From positions 1 to 27,528 of the forward strand of contig CAZNYR010000052.1 of the NCBI GenBank assembly GCA_964577275.1: a DNA stretch of 27,528 bases. The letters are read 5' to 3'. Made by a program: the position numbers and the translations under genes. The stretch is from UBA2561 sp964577275. Its GTDB lineage: Bacteria; Bacteroidota; Bacteroidia; Cytophagales; Thermoflexibacteraceae. Shown in pieces: positions 1-7,340 of this stretch. Position 1 is the first letter of the stretch. Every line of letters begins with the position of its first letter. The notes beneath the pieces are model-generated. The model ran no database searches and was not told where the DNA came from. It saw only the letters and a program-made list of their open reading frames with translations.

Positions 1-1253
1 TCGCACATCTTAACGACTGCTTGGTTCATCAGAGGCGGTCCACAGAAATAAAATTCAACTTCTTCGGGTTCGGGATGCTTGCCAAGATAATTATCAATTA
101 AAACCTGATGAATAAATCCTACGAAACCTTCTGCTTTTTCATCGTGAATATCTTTCTTTACTGTCCAGTTATCTTCTTTCAGGGGTTCTGAAAGTGCGAT
201 ATAATATTTGAAGTTGGGAAATTCTTTTTCGATTTTTCGGAAATGTTCGGTATAAAATAATTCGCGTCGCGAACGTCCACCATACCAATAAGACACTTTT
301 CGTCCTGTTTTAAGGGTATGAAACAAATGGAAAATATGCGAGCGTAAAGGAGCCATGCCTGCTCCACCGCCGACATAAATCATCTCGTTATCGGTATCTT
401 TGATGAAAAACTCGCCATAAGGACCTGAAATCGTTACTTTATCGCCGGGTTTTCGGGTAAAGACATAAGATGAGCAAATGCCCGGATTTACGTCCATCCA
501 TTTATTATTGGCTCTATCCCAAGGTGGCGTAGCAATCCGAATATTGAGCATGATAATATCTCCTTCGGCAGGATGATTTGCCATAGAATAGGCGCGGAAA
601 ATAGGTTCGGGATTTTTCATTTTCAAGTCCCACAAATTGTATTTATCCCATTCATCCTTGAATTTATCCTTGCCCAAAGGTTCATCGAGATGCGGGGCAA
701 TGTCAATGGTCTTGAAATCACATTCGATGGCAGGAACATCAATTTGGATATAGCCCCCCGACTGGAAATCGAGGGTTTCGCCTTCGGGAAGCCGAACGAC
801 AAATTCCTTGATAAATGAAGAAACGTTATAATTTGAAACGACTTCACATTCCCATTTTTTAATCCCAAAAATCTCTTCGGGGATTTCAATAACCATGTCT
901 TGCTTGACCTTGACCTGACAGGAAAGACGAACTTGCTCCTGTTGTTCTTGTCGGCTCAAATGCCCCACTTCGGTAGGCAATACATCGCCTCCGCCGTCCA
1001 ACACTTTGCATTTACACATGGCACACGTCCCACCTCCACCACAAGCGGAGGGAAGAAATACCTTTTGGGCTGAGAGTGTCGAAAGCAATGTACTTCCTGC
1101 CGATACAATAATCGGATTGGCTTGGTCGCCATTCACGATAATTTTTACGTCTCCGCTCTGCACCAATTTTGCCTGAGCATAAAGCAACAGCACAACCAGA
1201 AGGGCAATGACAAACGTGAACGCCACGATTGCGGTAATAATAATGGTAGTCAT
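1..1253 (-). CDS. nqrF: Na+-translocating NADH:quinone reductase subunit F (partial, C-terminus off the left edge)
   Basis: NqrF is the NADH-oxidising entry subunit of the Na+-pumping NADH:quinone oxidoreductase; it passes electrons from NADH via FAD and a 2Fe-2S centre into the membrane complex. The translation begins with one N-terminal membrane helix (about residues 4-26). A ferredoxin domain follows, with Cys71, Cys77 and Cys80 in SACGGGGTCAMCKC and a fourth Cys near residue 112 (RLSCQV). Next is a ferredoxin-reductase module with the FAD motif RAYSMAN, GPYGEFF and the nucleotide-binding GGGAGMAPLRS, and near the edge the FCGPP motif. About 417 codons are present, so only a few residues should be missing. 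The ATG at 1251-1253 is chosen because the membrane helix follows at once. Upstream lies a divergent gene, not nqrE, so nqrF is not the last gene of a conventional nqrABCDEF run here. Identification is very secure. Confidence 0.96.
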   Translation of the reverse strand, partial: MTTIIITAIVAFTFVIALLVVLLLYAQAKLVQSGDVKIIVNGDQANPIIVSAGSTLLSTLSAQKVFLPSACGGGGTCAMCKCKVLDGGGDVLPTEVGHLSRQEQQEQVRLSCQVKVKQDMVIEIPEEIFGIKKWECEVVSNYNVSSFIKEFVVRLPEGETLDFQSGGYIQIDVPAIECDFKTIDIAPHLDEPLGKDKFKDEWDKYNLWDLKMKNPEPIFRAYSMANHPAEGDIIMLNIRIATPPWDRANNKWMDVNPGICSSYVFTRKPGDKVTISGPYGEFFIKDTDNEMIYVGGGAGMAPLRSHIFHLFHTLKTGRKVSYWYGGRSRRELFYTEHFRKIEKEFPNFKYYIALSEPLKEDNWTVKKDIHDEKAEGFVGFIHQVLIDNYLGKHPEPEEVEFYFCGPPLMNQAVVKMC

Positions 1254-1295
1254 ACCAATTTGTTTTTTTGGTTTTTACTGCTAATTTCTATTCAA

Positions 1296-1303
1296 CAAAG
1301 ATA
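1296..1303 (-). promoter_or_regulatory. Candidate Bacteroidota -7 box for nqrF
   Basis: Read on the minus strand this is TATCTTTG, a full match to TAnnTTTG, lying about 43 bases before the nqrF ATG. No TTG lies 17-23 bases further upstream, so only half of the promoter consensus is present. Confidence 0.4.
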
Positions 1304-1394
1304 AGCCTTTACACCTATTTCGGAAAAGATTTTTGTTGTTTTTTATGTCCTATACGAAAGATTTATTGTGCAATCAAAATGTTTTTTAAATCTT

Positions 1395-1428
1395 TTGACC
1401 CACCGCCTTATTTTTTGTCGTAACTTTG
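1395..1428 (+). promoter_or_regulatory. Candidate Bacteroidota promoter for the small acidic protein
   Basis: TTG at 1395-1397 and TAACTTTG at 1421-1428 are separated by 23 bases, which matches the -33 TTG / -7 TAnnTTTG pattern known for Bacteroidota vegetative promoters. The -7 box ends 24 bases before the ATG at 1453. It also argues against the earlier in-frame TTG at 1426, which overlaps the -7 box. Confidence 0.6.
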
Positions 1429-1452
1429 TGTTTGAATTTAACTTTTAAAATT

Positions 1453-1944
1453 ATGAATCTTATCACAGAAGAACAAATCACGAAAACCTTCCAAAAATTT
1501 AACCAACTATCTGATAATCAGATGGAAGAATACATCGAAGCCTTTACAAAACAACAAGAAGTTTTGTTTGCCTACGTGATGACCGTAGATGATGAATTAA
1601 GCGAAGAAGAACGACAGATGATGCTCATGCTGGCAATACAAACTTGGTTTATTATCGCTCAAAACACCACCAAAATCAAGGGTGCTACGCACGAATTGCT
1701 CGAAGAAATTGACCATAAAAATGACCAATTATTGGAGCGTTTCGCCCAAGAAGATGACGAGGAAAATGTGAATCTCGAAAAATTGTTTGCACAACATGCA
1801 CAGCCTCATTTGCTGGATATGCTCATTGCGTGTTTGCAGGATGACGATATCTGGGAAGACCCGATAAATACCGAAAATACCGAATTTATATTTATTTATC
1901 TACTTAATTTTTTGGATACCTTGCTTGTTTCGGTCGAGGAATAA
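1453..1944 (+). CDS. Small acidic helical protein of unknown function
   Basis: I do not recognise this 163-residue protein. It has no signal peptide and no membrane segment. It is strongly acidic, with many Glu, Asp and Gln residues and clusters such as DDELSEEERQ, QEDDEEN and QDDDIWEDP, and it is predicted by eye to be almost entirely alpha-helical. Hydrophobic stretches near FIFIYLLNFLDTLLV at the C-terminus could form a buried helix or a dimer interface. The ATG at 1453 is preferred over an upstream in-frame TTG (1426) because the latter lies in a well-matched -7 promoter box. The gene is divergent from nqrF and convergent with the serine hydrolase gene. Nothing in the context assigns a role. 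Coding status is well supported by length, codon use and its own promoter. Confidence 0.8.
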   Translation: MNLITEEQITKTFQKFNQLSDNQMEEYIEAFTKQQEVLFAYVMTVDDELSEEERQMMLMLAIQTWFIIAQNTTKIKGATHELLEEIDHKNDQLLERFAQEDDEENVNLEKLFAQHAQPHLLDMLIACLQDDDIWEDPINTENTEFIFIYLLNFLDTLLVSVEE

Positions 1945-1983
1945 ACGCAAAAATAAAATTCCGTAAGCGATATAAAATAATGA

Positions 1984-2013
1984 TTATCAGGTAATTATTT
2001 GATTGCCTGATAA
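1984..2013. terminator. Weak inverted repeat between convergent genes
   Basis: TTATCAGG (1984-1991) is the reverse complement of CCTGATAA (2006-2013), with a 14-base loop that contains the stop codon of the serine hydrolase gene (1995-1997). It lies between two convergent genes and is T-rich on the minus-strand exit side, so it may serve as a weak bidirectional terminator. The stem is short and GC-poor. Confidence 0.35.
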
Positions 2014-3791
2014 ATCACATCATGGATTCTGCGGCGAACTTTCATGCCTAATAACTTTTGATTTTTATAACTGGGAAATGTTCGATTCGATAAAAAAACA
2101 TAAATAAGTTCGTGTCTGGGATCCACCCAAACACACGTTCCCGTAAAACCTCGATGTCCGAATGCCTGCGCCGAAGCACTATTACTTGCAGGGTTCATCT
2201 TGCCATAGGCGCGCGGTTTATCCCAACCTAACCCCCTGCTACTCAATGGGTTTTGAGCAGAAGTAAATTGCGAAATGACTTCGGGTGTGAAGTATTTTTT
2301 GCCACCATAATAGCCATCCTGCAAGAAAATTTGCATCAAAATCGCAATATCTTTGGCATTACTAAATATACCTGCGTGTCCGCTTACGCCCCCAATCATG
2401 CCAGCGGCATAATCATGGACAAAACCCTGCAAGGTAGTTTTACGAAAATACGGGTCATAACCCGAAGGCACAATTTGTGTTTTTTGATGTTTTTGGAGTG
2501 GCAGATACGTCATTTTTTGGAGTGCCAGCGGCTCGAAAAATTCCGTTTCAACGTATTGATTCATGGGCATTTGTAGTATTTTTTCGCATATTTTTTTGAG
2601 AATAAAAAAGCCCATATCGCCGTATCTATATCCATAACTGCCATCTCGTCTTTGGGCTGAAAGTGGCGAATTTTTGACCCAACTCCAGAGGCTATCCTCG
2701 TGATGCTTAGGTGCATATACATTTTCCGTAACTTGAATCGGATGACTTTTGGAGGGTGCCGACATATAATATTTCCGAAATAATTCCTCCGTATGAAAGG
2801 TCTCGAACCAGCCGGGCATATTGGGCGAAAGCCCCGCCTTATGAAGCAGTATTTGCTTGATTGTCAGGTCTTTTTTATTACTTTGCTTGAGGTCAGGCAA
2901 ATACTCCGAAGCCTTTTTATTGACATCAATTTTGCCCGCCTGCACCAGTTGCATCAATACGGGCACCGTAACCAAAACTTTAGTTAGCGAAGCCACATCA
3001 TACAACGAATTATCCGTTACGCTCACCTGACGGTCGTATGTATAATGTCCGTATGCCTTATTAAATACCACTTTTCCATGACGAGCCACCAACACCTGAC
3101 AGCCCGGCGTAGCCTTTGACGAAATCGCATTTTGAGCAATCAAATCAATCTGGTTTAGGATGCGAGAACTCATCCCCACGGCTTCGGGCTGTACATCAAA
3201 CTGTAATCTGGAAAGGGGCTGAATTAATTCTCCCGTATGAATAGTCATTTCTATTCCTCTCATATTCAAGGGTTTACGAATACCAATCGCCCCAAAAAGT
3301 GCTTGTCCAGCCTGACTTTGGGCTTTTGTATGCTCAAATTTTGAATAAATAATGGTCGAATTATCCATAAAATAAGGCAATGCCAACGGACGACCAAACA
3401 CCACCAAAACCACATCCGTTTTTTGGTCTAAGGCTCGAATAAATTTGAGGGCTTCGCCGCTGATGCCAAAATGTTTCGGAGAGGCATAATCCGCATTTTC
3501 AAACAAACCGATAATCACTTTTTTGCTGTTACACAAATACGGGAAAGCCGCTTGCATTGCCGAATCGGTCGCCATAAATTCGGAAAATGTCGGCGCATAT
3601 TCCGAAATTATTTGCTGAAATTTTTTGCCCTCTTTTCCGATAGTCAGGCAGACATATCGCTCGGAAACATCTCGAAAAGGAAGCAGCTCTTTGGTATTTC
3701 TAAGTGCCAATAAATCAGGAAGTTCGGCGAATAATGGAAAGGAAATACAGCATAAATAAAGAAGTAAAATACCTGTACGTAAAGCGTTCAT
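1995..3791 (-). CDS. Exported serine hydrolase (class C beta-lactamase/PBP-like) with a GH3 C-terminal-like domain
   Basis: The 598-residue protein starts with a signal peptide (about residues 1-22, ending FPLFA). This is why the ATG at 3791 is preferred over the start 40 codons upstream. Residues about 60-195 resemble the C-terminal domain of family 3 glycoside hydrolases (VIIGLFENADYASP, then VVFGRPLALPYF). Residues about 205-590 are a serine-beta-lactamase/penicillin-binding-protein fold: SLTK at 268-271 (nucleophile Ser268, Lys271), YGD at 390-392 in place of Y-x-N, and HRG at 546-548, followed by FTGTCVWVDP. Known Bacteroidota relatives combine a full GH3 beta-N-acetylglucosaminidase with this serine hydrolase. 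Here the catalytic N-terminal GH3 half is absent, and upstream DNA holds no trace of it. The likely role is periplasmic cell-wall or muropeptide processing; the substrate is unknown. Confidence 0.88.
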   Translation of the reverse strand: MNALRTGILLLYLCCISFPLFAELPDLLALRNTKELLPFRDVSERYVCLTIGKEGKKFQQIISEYAPTFSEFMATDSAMQAAFPYLCNSKKVIIGLFENADYASPKHFGISGEALKFIRALDQKTDVVLVVFGRPLALPYFMDNSTIIYSKFEHTKAQSQAGQALFGAIGIRKPLNMRGIEMTIHTGELIQPLSRLQFDVQPEAVGMSSRILNQIDLIAQNAISSKATPGCQVLVARHGKVVFNKAYGHYTYDRQVSVTDNSLYDVASLTKVLVTVPVLMQLVQAGKIDVNKKASEYLPDLKQSNKKDLTIKQILLHKAGLSPNMPGWFETFHTEELFRKYYMSAPSKSHPIQVTENVYAPKHHEDSLWSWVKNSPLSAQRRDGSYGYRYGDMGFFILKKICEKILQMPMNQYVETEFFEPLALQKMTYLPLQKHQKTQIVPSGYDPYFRKTTLQGFVHDYAAGMIGGVSGHAGIFSNAKDIAILMQIFLQDGYYGGKKYFTPEVISQFTSAQNPLSSRGLGWDKPRAYGKMNPASNSASAQAFGHRGFTGTCVWVDPRHELIYVFLSNRTFPSYKNQKLLGMKVRRRIHDVIYQAIK

Positions 3792-4141
3792 ACTTATCAG
3801 AGTTAAGGAATCAGTTGTTTTTGTTGTCAGAAATTGTAGGTCAAAAATCATGCGATTTTTCTCGAAATTTTGTCCTTCGGAAAATACAAGAGGCGTGCCT
3901 GAAGGTATCAAAACAGATTTTATCGCCCTACAAATAGACCTTTCAAAGTACCGTAAAATCTACTCAAAAACAAAAATTTGTGCCAATAAAAGAACTTTTA
4001 CATAAAAATTATATTATATAAAAACGTGATTATCAATGTTTTATAATCGAAATAAGCCCGCCGCACAGTCTATTCTGCCTCAAAAAGTTACGAATATCCA
4101 TTTCGATTTTGTCCAACAAATGACAATGATTATAAATCAAA
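3792..4141. other. AT-rich intergenic region without a recognisable gene
   Basis: It lies upstream of the serine hydrolase gene and downstream of the transporter terminator. I see no credible open frame, no TAnnTTTG box in the minus orientation and no tRNA-like structure. Confidence 0.5.
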
Positions 4142-4195
4142 CAAAAAACATGAGTTTACTTTCGGATGATTTGAAAGCTAAAATCATGTTTTTTG
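4142..4195 (-). terminator. Long hairpin terminator behind the SLC13 transporter gene
   Basis: Bases 4142-4153 (CAAAAAACATGA) are the exact reverse complement of 4184-4195. The stem continues inward with TTTA/TAAA (4155-4158 with 4079+100 to 4182) and CTTTC/GAAAG (4159-4163 with 4173-4177), giving about 21 paired bases with one mismatch and one bulge. Read on the minus strand it begins 16 bases after the transporter stop codon and ends in TTTTTTG followed by a T-rich stretch. This is the expected form of an intrinsic terminator, though the stem is AT-rich and unusually long. A 21-codon plus-strand frame inside it is only the hairpin read as codons. Confidence 0.65.
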
Positions 4196-4211
4196 AAATT
4201 TTTGTTATTTT

Positions 4212-5726
4212 TTAGGGCGTTGCCGTACTGTTTGTCCAATCAGGAAGGATGCCCGCTTCGATTCCGAAGACAAAGGGAATCACAAATTTGACAAAAAAGA
4301 TAATCAACACAATCGAAATCATATTTAACCAAAATCCAACTTTCACCATCTGAAAAACTTTAATGTGTCCGCTGGCAAAAACAATCGCATTGGGCGGAGT
4401 CGCCATCGGGAGCATAAAGGCACAACTGGAGGCTATCGTAACGCCAATGGTCATTACTAATGGATTTTCGCCCAGCCCAATGGCAATGCCTGCAACCACA
4501 GGCACAAAAATTGAGGTCAATGCCAAATTGGACATGACTTCGGTCATGAACAACATAATTAGGATTAAAATACTGGCAATCAGTAAGATACTTAGTTCAG
4601 TATGAGCCGCCACCGTATCACCCACCAACTGAATCAGCCCCACATCTTTTAAGGCACTCGCCACGCTCAAGCCGCCGCCAAAGAGCATCAAAATCCCCCA
4701 GGGAAGGTTTTTGGTATCTTCCCAAGAAAGCAAATAATTGGATTCTTTAGAGCCTGACGGCACAATGAACATCAATAAACCCGAAAGCATGGCAATGGTC
4801 GAATCGTGTATATCAATGTGATGCCTCTGGATAAATTCTAATTCCTGAATCGGCTTGCTGAACATCCAGAGGGAGGCAGTGAGCAGAAAAATAGCCAATA
4901 CTAATCGCTCTGGCATACTCATCGGTCCCAAATCCCGTAATTTTTGGTCAATTACGCCTCTGGGATTATCCAATCGACCCAATCGGTGTGGATAAAACAC
5001 TTTGACCAAAATCACAAACATAATCAAAAGTAAAATCACGGCAAACGGAAACCCGACCATAAACCAATCCAAAAAACTAATTTCGTAATGGTATAATTTT
5101 TCAATAAAATTTTTGTGAATAATATTCGGCGGTGTCCCGATGAGCGTAGCGATGCCGCCAATATTTGCCGAATATGCCACCGCCAGCATCATCGAAAGCG
5201 CAAAATTATTAAGGCGTTCTTTGGGCAATCCCGTATTGACTTCCAATAAGTTAATGACAATCGTAGCAATCGGGAGCATCATCACGGTCGTGGCAGTATT
5301 ACTAATCCACATACTCAATAGGGCGGTGGCGGTCATAAATCCGAAAATAATACCATCAGCGGTTGCGCCTGTTTTCTTAATGATTATCAGGGCGATACGC
5401 AGATGCAAGTTCCATTTTTCGAGTGCCAAAGCAATCAAAAATCCGCCCATAAACAAGAAAATAATCCGATTGCCATACGAGGTGGCGGCTTTGGCAACGG
5501 GCATCACGCCCACCAGCGGAAATAAAACAATCGGCAACAGAGCCGTAACTGCCAAATGTACCGATTCGGTAACCCACCAAATGAGCATCCAAGCCGATAT
5601 TGCCAGTACTTTTTGGGCATCAGGCGTAATCGGGGGCATTTCGGGCAAGAACAAAATAATCAAAAAGGCAAGCGGACCGGCGAGCAAGCCATATTTTTTC
5701 GTCAGGGTTAGTTTTTTTTTTTCCAA
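4212..5726 (-). CDS. SLC13/DASS-family anion (dicarboxylate or sulfate) symporter
   Basis: This 504-residue protein with about 11-12 hydrophobic segments has the hallmarks of the divalent-anion:Na+ symporter family. The first SNT motif is at residues 142-144 (ISNTATTVMMLP) and GTPPN is at 197-201. The second half has LPWGILMLFGGG at about 341-352, SNL at 399-401 where SNT is common, and TPPN at 443-446. In the family the two SNT/TPPN hairpins form the Na+ and substrate sites in the inner membrane. The substrate (succinate-type dicarboxylate, sulfate or other anion) cannot be told from sequence alone. The reading frame has no in-frame ATG near its start. The best start is TTG at 5726, followed by GAA and an 11-A run, and an in-frame TAG lies a few codons further upstream. 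It is transcribed alone, with a hairpin directly after the stop. Confidence 0.93.
   Translation of the reverse strand: MEKKKLTLTKKYGLLAGPLAFLIILFLPEMPPITPDAQKVLAISAWMLIWWVTESVHLAVTALLPIVLFPLVGVMPVAKAATSYGNRIIFLFMGGFLIALALEKWNLHLRIALIIIKKTGATADGIIFGFMTATALLSMWISNTATTVMMLPIATIVINLLEVNTGLPKERLNNFALSMMLAVAYSANIGGIATLIGTPPNIIHKNFIEKLYHYEISFLDWFMVGFPFAVILLLIMFVILVKVFYPHRLGRLDNPRGVIDQKLRDLGPMSMPERLVLAIFLLTASLWMFSKPIQELEFIQRHHIDIHDSTIAMLSGLLMFIVPSGSKESNYLLSWEDTKNLPWGILMLFGGGLSVASALKDVGLIQLVGDTVAAHTELSILLIASILILIMLFMTEVMSNLALTSIFVPVVAGIAIGLGENPLVMTIGVTIASSCAFMLPMATPPNAIVFASGHIKVFQMVKVGFWLNMISIVLIIFFVKFVIPFVFGIEAGILPDWTNSTATP
5712..5722 (-). repeat. Homopolymer A11 at the 5' end of the transporter gene
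   Basis: Eleven consecutive A residues (T on the plus strand) fall at codons 2-5 of the transporter, directly after the presumed TTG start. In another frame the run would join an upstream ATG-started frame (5890 down to 5708) to the transporter. A slippage switch or a sequencing length error at this spot would therefore change the protein start. Confidence 0.7.
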
Positions 5727-6060
5727 AATCGTTGTGTTTTCGGTAAAAGTTCTAAGCTAAATTGCCTAAAAAGTGGACAAATTCCAAGTCCGATTTTATG
5801 GCGTTGTTTGAGTTGTTTGTTTGAGGAAATTGATTTGATTGGAAACCTACATACGCAGAACGGTTTAAAAGCGCAACTACGTATTTGCATCCAAAAATTT
5901 CGTACATAAACCTCCCCGAAAATATTGCCAGTTTTGTACTTTTAAGTCAATTTTATTTGATTTCGTTCCGTTCTGTCCCGAATCTCTTTCAAAGTCTATC
6001 CAAAAGCAATCAAATTTTGCTTTTTTTTCTGATTCCGAATCTCAAATCTAACGAAGTCCG
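5727..6060. other. Divergent intergenic region between transporter and TPR protein genes
   Basis: Two overlapping open frames exist (5890 to 5708 on minus; 5885 into the TPR gene on plus), but neither looks like a real N-terminus. The region probably holds the divergent promoters. No complete TTG/TAnnTTTG pair was found here. Confidence 0.4.
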
Positions 6061-6068
6061 TAATTTTG
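6061..6068 (+). promoter_or_regulatory. Candidate -7 box for the TPR protein gene
   Basis: TAATTTTG matches TAnnTTTG and lies 50 bases before the ATG at 6119. No TTG at the usual 17-23 base spacing is present; the nearest ends at 6019. If used, transcripts could not include the earlier in-frame TTG at 5885, supporting the shorter protein. Confidence 0.3.
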
Positions 6069-6118
6069 GCGTTTTGGTATCAATGAATGGTTGCAAAATC
6101 CCTGAAAATCAAACCAAA

Positions 6119-7333
6119 ATGAATCATAAATTATTGGTAATCAGTTTTTTATTATTTTTTTCGGGACAAAAAATACAAGCCCAACAGCTCCCGCACATGG
6201 ATAGCGTGGAGATGCTTTTGACCAGCATGGCAGTCCAGATGGAAGCCACCGAGGCGGTGGATGCGATGTATAATTTTGAGTTTCGGAGTGCCAAAAGTCA
6301 ATTTATGCGAATGCGCCGATTTTATCCCGAACATCCGTTGCCCTATTTTTTATTGGGATTGTGCGAATGGTGGCAGATGATGCCCAACATGGACCAAACC
6401 AAACACGATAAGAAATTTTTGGCGTATATGGATTCGACCATCCAAAAAGCCGATATATTATACGAAAAATCAGCATCCAAAAAACTCGAAGCGGCTTTTT
6501 TTCTGGCAGGCGCATACGGCTTCAAGGGGCGGTTGCACGGCGAAAGACACCACTGGTCGAAAGCCACCGTAGCAGGCAAAAATGCCCTCAAATACATGGA
6601 AATTGCCGAAGGAAAAGGCGATTTAAGTCCCGAATTTTTATTTGGTGATGCGCTTTATAATTATTTTGCCGTCTGGATTCCCGAAAATTATCCCATGCTC
6701 AAACCTGTCTTATGGTTTTTCAAAAAAGGCGATAAAGACAAGGGAATCAAGCAGTTAGAAACCGTAGTCAGCAACGCATTTTATACCAAAACCGAAGCCC
6801 AATATTATTTGATGCGTATTTATGCCGCCGAACCCGAAACCCAAACCCATGCCAAAGCCTTAGAAATTTCTAAATATTTGTTCCAAACCTATCCCAATAA
6901 TGCCTATTTCCATCGCTATTATGCCCGTATGCTTTATACCAAAGGCTTATATACGCCGCTCGAACCTGTGGCTTATACGCTCATGCAACGGGTCGATTCC
7001 GCATGGACGGGCTATGAAGCCACTTCGGGAAGATATGCCGGATTCTTTTTGGGGTCAATTTATCGGGCAAGAGGCGAAGTCAATAAAGCCATCACGTATT
7101 ACAAAAAAGCCGTCCAATATTCCGAAAAATTAGAAGCCTACCAAACGGGATATTATCTTTATTCCTTGGCAACTTTGGCGCAATATGCTGATACACACGG
7201 CGATATGACGGAGGCATACCAATACTACGAAAAAATCAAAAAATACGCCCCCAAAAAACACGCCACCCGAAAAGATGCGCTTAAATATCTCCAGAAAAAT
7301 AAACGAAAATACAAAAAAGCTACCGCTCCATAA
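6119..7333 (+). CDS. Exported tetratricopeptide-repeat protein
   Basis: The 404-residue product starts with a cleavable signal peptide (MNHKLLVISF, hydrophobic to about residue 17, then GQKIQAQQ). The start at 6119 is therefore chosen over the in-frame ATG at 6084 and the TTG at 5885. The mature part is a run of helical pairs with TPR character: FRSAKSQFMRMRRFYPEHPLPYFLLGL near the N-terminus, KALEISKYLFQTYPNNAYFHRYYARM in the middle, and GEVNKAITYYKKAV and GDMTEAYQYYEKIKKYAP near the C-terminus. The C-terminus is strongly basic (KNKRKYKKA). It is probably periplasmic and scaffolds protein-protein contacts; the partner is unknown. It converges with rmuC, leaving only 7 bases between the stop codons. 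Confidence 0.85.
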   Translation: MNHKLLVISFLLFFSGQKIQAQQLPHMDSVEMLLTSMAVQMEATEAVDAMYNFEFRSAKSQFMRMRRFYPEHPLPYFLLGLCEWWQMMPNMDQTKHDKKFLAYMDSTIQKADILYEKSASKKLEAAFFLAGAYGFKGRLHGERHHWSKATVAGKNALKYMEIAEGKGDLSPEFLFGDALYNYFAVWIPENYPMLKPVLWFFKKGDKDKGIKQLETVVSNAFYTKTEAQYYLMRIYAAEPETQTHAKALEISKYLFQTYPNNAYFHRYYARMLYTKGLYTPLEPVAYTLMQRVDSAWTGYEATSGRYAGFFLGSIYRARGEVNKAITYYKKAVQYSEKLEAYQTGYYLYSLATLAQYADTHGDMTEAYQYYEKIKKYAPKKHATRKDALKYLQKNKRKYKKATAP

Positions 7334-7340
7334 ATATAGA

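Noticed and set aside
4150..4215. 21-codon plus-strand ORF
   Set aside because: It is entirely the plus-strand reading of the terminator hairpin and the transporter stop region.
5708..5890. 60-codon minus-strand frame leading into the transporter's A11 run
   Set aside because: Composition is rich in Cys, Lys and Arg and unlike a transporter N-terminus, with no family match; kept only as a note to the homopolymer finding.
5885..6118. N-terminal extension of the TPR protein
   Set aside because: The signal peptide begins at the ATG at 6119 and a -7 box lies inside the extension, so the extra 78 codons are probably untranslated.
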